Positions 60,752-64,000 of a stretch of 64,000 nt of DNA are shown piece by piece; within the stretch, counting starts at the first letter, position 1, and each line of letters starts with the position of its first letter. The DNA lies in assembly GCA_027492795.1 (NCBI GenBank), contig JAPUEB010000037.1:1-64000 (forward strand). Direction: 5' to 3'. Origin of the DNA: Chryseobacterium sp. (GTDB taxonomy: Bacteria; Bacteroidota; Bacteroidia; Flavobacteriales; Weeksellaceae). The translations under genes were made by a program, and so were the position numbers. The notes beneath the pieces are model-generated. The model was not told where the DNA came from. It saw only the letters and a program-made list of their open reading frames with translations, and did no database searches.

Positions 60752-61636
60752 TTATTCACTAATAAGATTTCCACTTACATCTACATATAAACTTGCGGTT
60801 GACAAAGCGGAAGCTGAACTATAAAGGTAATTTAATTTAAAAATAGCGGGTGCTGTTACCTGTACATTAAACGATTTATTTCCTGAAATTTCATAGGACG
60901 TATTTGCAGGATAATAACCGGTACGCTTCATTGTAAAGGTACCTACGTTGATCTGTTTAATTGCACTTCCAAGCCAGTAATTAAGTGAAAAAGTCGGAGT
61001 GATAGCACCATCTACTGATTCTGGTCTTGATATATTACAAAAAACATCGATATCAAAATGGTATAATCCGCTTTTGTTAAATGTAATGGTTCCTGCAGTG
61101 GTATTAATAACGACATTGGCTGGATCGAGATTATACCAAACCGACGACGGACCAAAATTGCCACCTGTAGTACCTGTTGTAGAGAAACTGGTATGAAACC
61201 TCACATTATTATTGTACGGAGAGTTTTTTGCCACATTGGCAAACTGTGCATACGGAACACTGTTAAATTGTGTGGTAGAGTTCACAGAATAACTCGTTCC
61301 TCCTGCAGGATCCATTTCAGTTTTTAAAAAATACGGTCCTACAGCCCAGTTGATATTGGCAAAATTTCCCGAAACTACAGTTCCGCTTCCAATAGTGGTA
61401 GTGAGCAAACCATTGGTGTTGGTGGTTGTGTTTTGTGTTTCAGAGTAAACCGCAGTTCCCGTTGCAGAACCCTGAAGAATGGAGAATTTCACTCCAACAG
61501 GTGCATTTATTACCAAATTGTTACTCGCATTTCTCACCACAGCTTGGTAAGAAAATGCGTTTGGAGCTTGTGCAAAAAAGTTGGCGGAAAAAAGCACGAA
61601 AAGTGCTGCTGATATAATAAATTTTAGAGTTTTCAT
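60752..61636 (-). CDS. Secreted modular protein (FSYQAVVRN type), paralogue 1
   Basis: The 294-residue protein has a signal peptide ending near FFAQ. The N-terminal domain (about 22-135; APNAFSYQAVVRNASNNLVINAPVGVKFSILQG, YFLKTEMDPAGGT, STTQFNSVPYAQFAN) is nearly the same as in the next gene. The C-terminal half differs; its FNKSGLYHFDIDVFC and late beta strands suggest a C1q/TNF-like jelly roll. No T9SS tail is seen. It is the last gene of a minus-strand set with a T9SS protein and a two-component system. Confidence 0.82.
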   Translation of the reverse strand: MKTLKFIISAALFVLFSANFFAQAPNAFSYQAVVRNASNNLVINAPVGVKFSILQGSATGTAVYSETQNTTTNTNGLLTTTIGSGTVVSGNFANINWAVGPYFLKTEMDPAGGTSYSVNSTTQFNSVPYAQFANVAKNSPYNNNVRFHTSFSTTGTTGGNFGPSSVWYNLDPANVVINTTAGTITFNKSGLYHFDIDVFCNISRPESVDGAITPTFSLNYWLGSAIKQINVGTFTMKRTGYYPANTSYEISGNKSFNVQVTAPAIFKLNYLYSSASALSTASLYVDVSGNLISE

Positions 61637-61682
61637 GATATATCTTTAAATTATTTTGAATGAAATTTTAAAACATATAACT

Positions 61683-62573
61683 TTAGTCTCCTATTCTTAC
61701 AATAGTAAGATCATTTCTAGGATACCAAGTAAATGTTGGCGGAGGTACAGCAGAAGAATTCAGTCGTTCCCGAACTTTTAATATATTTCCTTGGTCTAAA
61801 TATGCAACTATTGTTTTGGTTGCATTAGCCGAATAAATACCGCCTGCAGCTGTTCCGTACGCAATCCTATTTCCACTCGAAAAATTATATAAGGAATTAG
61901 TAGTTCCCAAATTATTTGTCAGAGTGATTTGAACATCACTACTATCATCAAATGGAGTTTGTCCGTCTACAGCAATATATGTATTAGATTGAAAAATAAT
62001 TAAATACGTGCCATTTTTTGGGACAACAATTGGATTAGCTGCGTCTTCAAACCAAACATTTCTTTGCGTTTTGGGACCTAAATTGTAAACTTTGCTTATA
62101 TAAACACTTCCTTCCGATTTGGTTGCTGTTGTAGCAACAGTTGCAGAATTAGCCTGCAAAGCTTTATCTGCATATTTTGCATATGGCACACTCAAAAACT
62201 GGCTGGTTGAAGAAATCGTGTAATTAGTTCCTCCAGTTGGATCAATTTCTGTTTTAAGAAAGAAGATACCATTAACGGAGTCCCATTCAAAACCTACAAA
62301 AGTTCCAGAAATTATAGTTCCTGTTCCAATTTGTAGCGTAAAAAGCCCGTTTGAGTTGGTATTAATATTATGTGTTTCAGAATAAGCAACTGGACCTGTG
62401 GAACTGCCTTTTAAGATGCTTATTTTAACTCCAACAGGCGCATTTATTACCAAATTATTACTTGAATTTCTTACCACCGCTTGATATGAAAATGCATTGG
62501 GAGCTTGTGCAAATACATTTTTTGAAAAAATAAATAAAATTGCTGCGGATAAAAGTATTTTAAAAGTTTTCAT
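61683..62573 (-). CDS. Secreted modular protein (FSYQAVVRN type), paralogue 2
   Basis: The 296-residue protein shares signal peptide type and N-terminal domain with the downstream gene (APNAFSYQAVVRNSSNNLVINAPVGVKISILKG), then diverges after about residue 140. Its C-terminal domain (VYISKVYNLGPKTQRNVWFEDAANPIVVPKNGTYLIIFQSNTYIAVDG) also looks like a C1q-type jelly roll. The ATG lies 5 bases past the stop of the upstream T9SS gene, so the two are co-transcribed. Function unknown; surface adhesion or structure is a guess. Confidence 0.82.
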   Translation of the reverse strand: MKTFKILLSAAILFIFSKNVFAQAPNAFSYQAVVRNSSNNLVINAPVGVKISILKGSSTGPVAYSETHNINTNSNGLFTLQIGTGTIISGTFVGFEWDSVNGIFFLKTEIDPTGGTNYTISSTSQFLSVPYAKYADKALQANSATVATTATKSEGSVYISKVYNLGPKTQRNVWFEDAANPIVVPKNGTYLIIFQSNTYIAVDGQTPFDDSSDVQITLTNNLGTTNSLYNFSSGNRIAYGTAAGGIYSANATKTIVAYLDQGNILKVRERLNSSAVPPPTFTWYPRNDLTIVRIGD

Positions 62574-62578
62574 GATGA

Positions 62579-63049
62579 TTATTTTTTAATGATTTTAAAT
62601 GATTTAAGCGGCGTTCCGTTTTCAGAAACCTGAAGGATGTAAATGGATGAAGAGAAATCCTGCATCACAATTTGGGAAGTTGCCGCTTTCAGTTTTTCTT
62701 TGCGGAGGAGTTTTCCTGAAGCATCAAAAAGCGCATATTCCATCGCGGAAAATTTGTGTTTTTCTACACTTAAATTCAATACATCGGTGGTAGGATTGGG
62801 GTAAACCGACATTTCTAAATTGACGTCTGTAATTTCAATACCTAAATATGCTTGAATTTCAAACGGTTGCTGAACTCCGGGTGTAATTTTGGTATTTCCT
62901 CCCTGAAATGGAAGGTAATCAACTTGTCCGACTGTGAAACTGAACGAGCCACCACTTCCTGTTGCGTTTCCGCCAGTTGCAGCTATCGTTTGTTGGGAGA
63001 AACAGAGGGCAGAAATAAAAAATGATAAAAAGAATAGTTTTGTTTTCAT
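62579..63049 (-). CDS. Small T9SS-sorted secreted protein
   Basis: The 156-residue protein has a signal peptide (KTKLFFLSFFISALCFSQ) and a glycine-rich start, TGGNATGSGGSFSFTVGQVDY. GVQQPFEIQ precedes a complete C-terminal T9SS sorting domain (VYPNPTTDVLNLSV... FKIIKK). Short proteins of this type are common upstream of FSYQAVVRN-type genes in flavobacteria (from memory), and here the latter follows 5 bases downstream. Confidence 0.85.
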   Translation of the reverse strand: MKTKLFFLSFFISALCFSQQTIAATGGNATGSGGSFSFTVGQVDYLPFQGGNTKITPGVQQPFEIQAYLGIEITDVNLEMSVYPNPTTDVLNLSVEKHKFSAMEYALFDASGKLLRKEKLKAATSQIVMQDFSSSIYILQVSENGTPLKSFKIIKK

Positions 63050-63122
63050 TGTGTAAAGCTTTTACATTATGAAAACAAATTTCTGCAAGAAAATTAGGCG
63101 AAGCAATACCGAATTTGGGTAA

Positions 63123-63764
63123 TCAGATATTCACGATCTTGTATTTCAGCGCTTTGGCTACTGCTTCTGTACCACAATTTACGTGGAGTTTGTAGTAGAT
63201 GTTTTGGATGTGTTTTTTCACGGTTTCGTTGCTGATTTCCTTTTCGGCGGCAATCATTTTATAGGAATTTCCTTTTACCAAAAGTGTCAGAATTTCGCGT
63301 TCACGCTCCGATAAATCAAAATTTTCTGTTAGTTGGCTTCTTTCCTTTCGGAAATGGCTGATTACTTTTTGCGCTACGTAAGGGCTCATTGGAGCTCCAC
63401 CTTCCATCAATTCTTTAAGGGAAACCAAAAGTTGCAATGGCGAAGTATTTTTCAGCAAATAACCGTCTGCTCCAGCGCAAATAGCATCATAAATATGCTG
63501 ATCGTCTTCAAAAACGGTGTGCATAATAATTTTTACGTCCGGAAATTTAGATTTTATCTGCGCAACACCTTCTATACCGCTCATTCCGGGCATATTGATG
63601 TCCATGATTACCAAATCTGGTTGCAAACTCGCTACTTTTTCAGAACAACCATTGCAGTTCGGAAATGCGCCAACTACCGAAAAGCCTTTCTCGCCGTTCA
63701 GCAAAATTTCCAGCGATGAACGGAGCCGGCTGTTGTCCTCAAAAAGTATAATTTTAGAATTCAT
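63123..63764 (-). CDS. Response regulator, NarL/LuxR family
   Basis: The 213-residue protein has an N-terminal receiver (KIILFEDNSRLRSSLEILL, phosphoacceptor in LVIMDINMPGMSG, then HTVFEDDQ and the conserved lysine in GYLLKNTSP). A LuxR-type helix-turn-helix follows (LSEREREILTLLVKGNSYKMIAAEKEISNETVKKHIQNIYYKL). I use the ATG of MNSKIILFED; an upstream in-frame extension of 32 residues is not domain-like. It is 40 bases downstream of a histidine kinase gene and probably its partner. Confidence 0.92.
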   Translation of the reverse strand: MNSKIILFEDNSRLRSSLEILLNGEKGFSVVGAFPNCNGCSEKVASLQPDLVIMDINMPGMSGIEGVAQIKSKFPDVKIIMHTVFEDDQHIYDAICAGADGYLLKNTSPLQLLVSLKELMEGGAPMSPYVAQKVISHFRKERSQLTENFDLSEREREILTLLVKGNSYKMIAAEKEISNETVKKHIQNIYYKLHVNCGTEAVAKALKYKIVNI

Positions 63765-63804
63765 GATGTTGACCAAAATTAAACTACAATTTTTTATAAA
63801 ACAA

Positions 63805-64000
63805 TTACGAATTTGGGTAGTGCGAAAGTGGAACGATGAGTAGAATTTTGGTTCCCTCACCTACAAAACTTAAAATTTGGAGATCTGCTCCAATATTTTC
63901 GGCTCGATTTCTCATATTTTGAAGTCCGTTTCCTTCAGAAATCTTATTGACATTAAAACCTTTCCCATTATCAAAAATTCCCATTTTCAAAATGTTTTCT
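63805..64000 (-). CDS. Sensor histidine kinase, C-terminal ATPase part (cut by window end)
   Basis: Only the last 64 or so codons are in the window, and the frame stays open to base 64000. GIFDNGKGFNVNKISEGNGLQNMRNRAENIGADLQI contains the N-box/G1 (DNGKGF) and G2 (GNGLQNM) motifs of the HATPase domain, in the form typical of NarX/LytS-type (HisKA_3) kinases that pair with LuxR-type regulators. Confidence 0.88.
   Translation of the reverse strand, partial: ENILKMGIFDNGKGFNVNKISEGNGLQNMRNRAENIGADLQILSFVGEGTKILLIVPLSHYPNS

Overview
This window comes from an AT-rich member of the Bacteroidota, most likely a flavobacterium of the Weeksellaceae (Chryseobacterium/Kaistella-like; this placement is inference). 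The evidence is: start regions without Shine-Dalgarno sequences, the Bacteroidota-type -7 promoter box TAnnTTTG just upstream of several genes, secreted proteins ending in type IX secretion (T9SS) sorting domains, an S46 dipeptidyl-peptidase, and a 14-subunit complex I operon with a short NuoG.

Layout. 1-12 kb holds housekeeping genes: a partial tRNA-Met, methylmalonyl-CoA epimerase, rbfA, a LolC/E-like permease, a secreted nuclease, ftcD, aroE, a DUF349 protein, ribD, a YigZ/IMPACT protein and a YugP-type metallopeptidase. 12.6-28.1 kb is the complete nuo operon (A to N, one strand). It carries two intrusions: a DUF2442-DUF4160 pair between nuoE and nuoF, and an outer-membrane beta-barrel gene between nuoF and nuoG. 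28.3-36.5 kb has a frameshifted NUDIX gene and then a complete efflux cassette (TetR, TolC, HlyD-type adaptor, two ABC ATPases, two ABC-2 permeases) resembling Escherichia coli cecR-ybhGFSR. 36.5-49 kb holds a lipoprotein alpha-amylase, cell-surface glycan genes (FkbM methyltransferase, flippase, three glycosyltransferases), an amidohydrolase, aspartate ammonia-lyase, an amidase lipoprotein and a Ser-Pro-Arg tRNA cluster. 49-60.6 kb has divergent prmA/ligA, a frameshifted leucine-rich T9SS protein, a SulP transporter, small proteins and a DPP11-like peptidase. The right end is a minus-strand locus of histidine kinase (cut by the window edge), response regulator, a T9SS protein and two modular secreted paralogues.

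The most unusual signal is in the non-coding DNA. At least 20 short arrays of degenerate tandem repeats with an exact 7-base period occur in the window. They belong to many unrelated sequence families and sit almost always directly against a start or stop codon; the nuo operon has one or more at most of its spaced gene junctions. One 70-bp array (21387-21456) keeps the 7-base register while passing through three sequence families. Other palindromic element families fill the remaining gaps, among them one whose CCCTAAAGG core is flanked by locus-specific but self-complementary arms, and a 232-bp nested inverted repeat. Several of these repeats are read in frame inside glycosyltransferase and ABC-ATPase genes.
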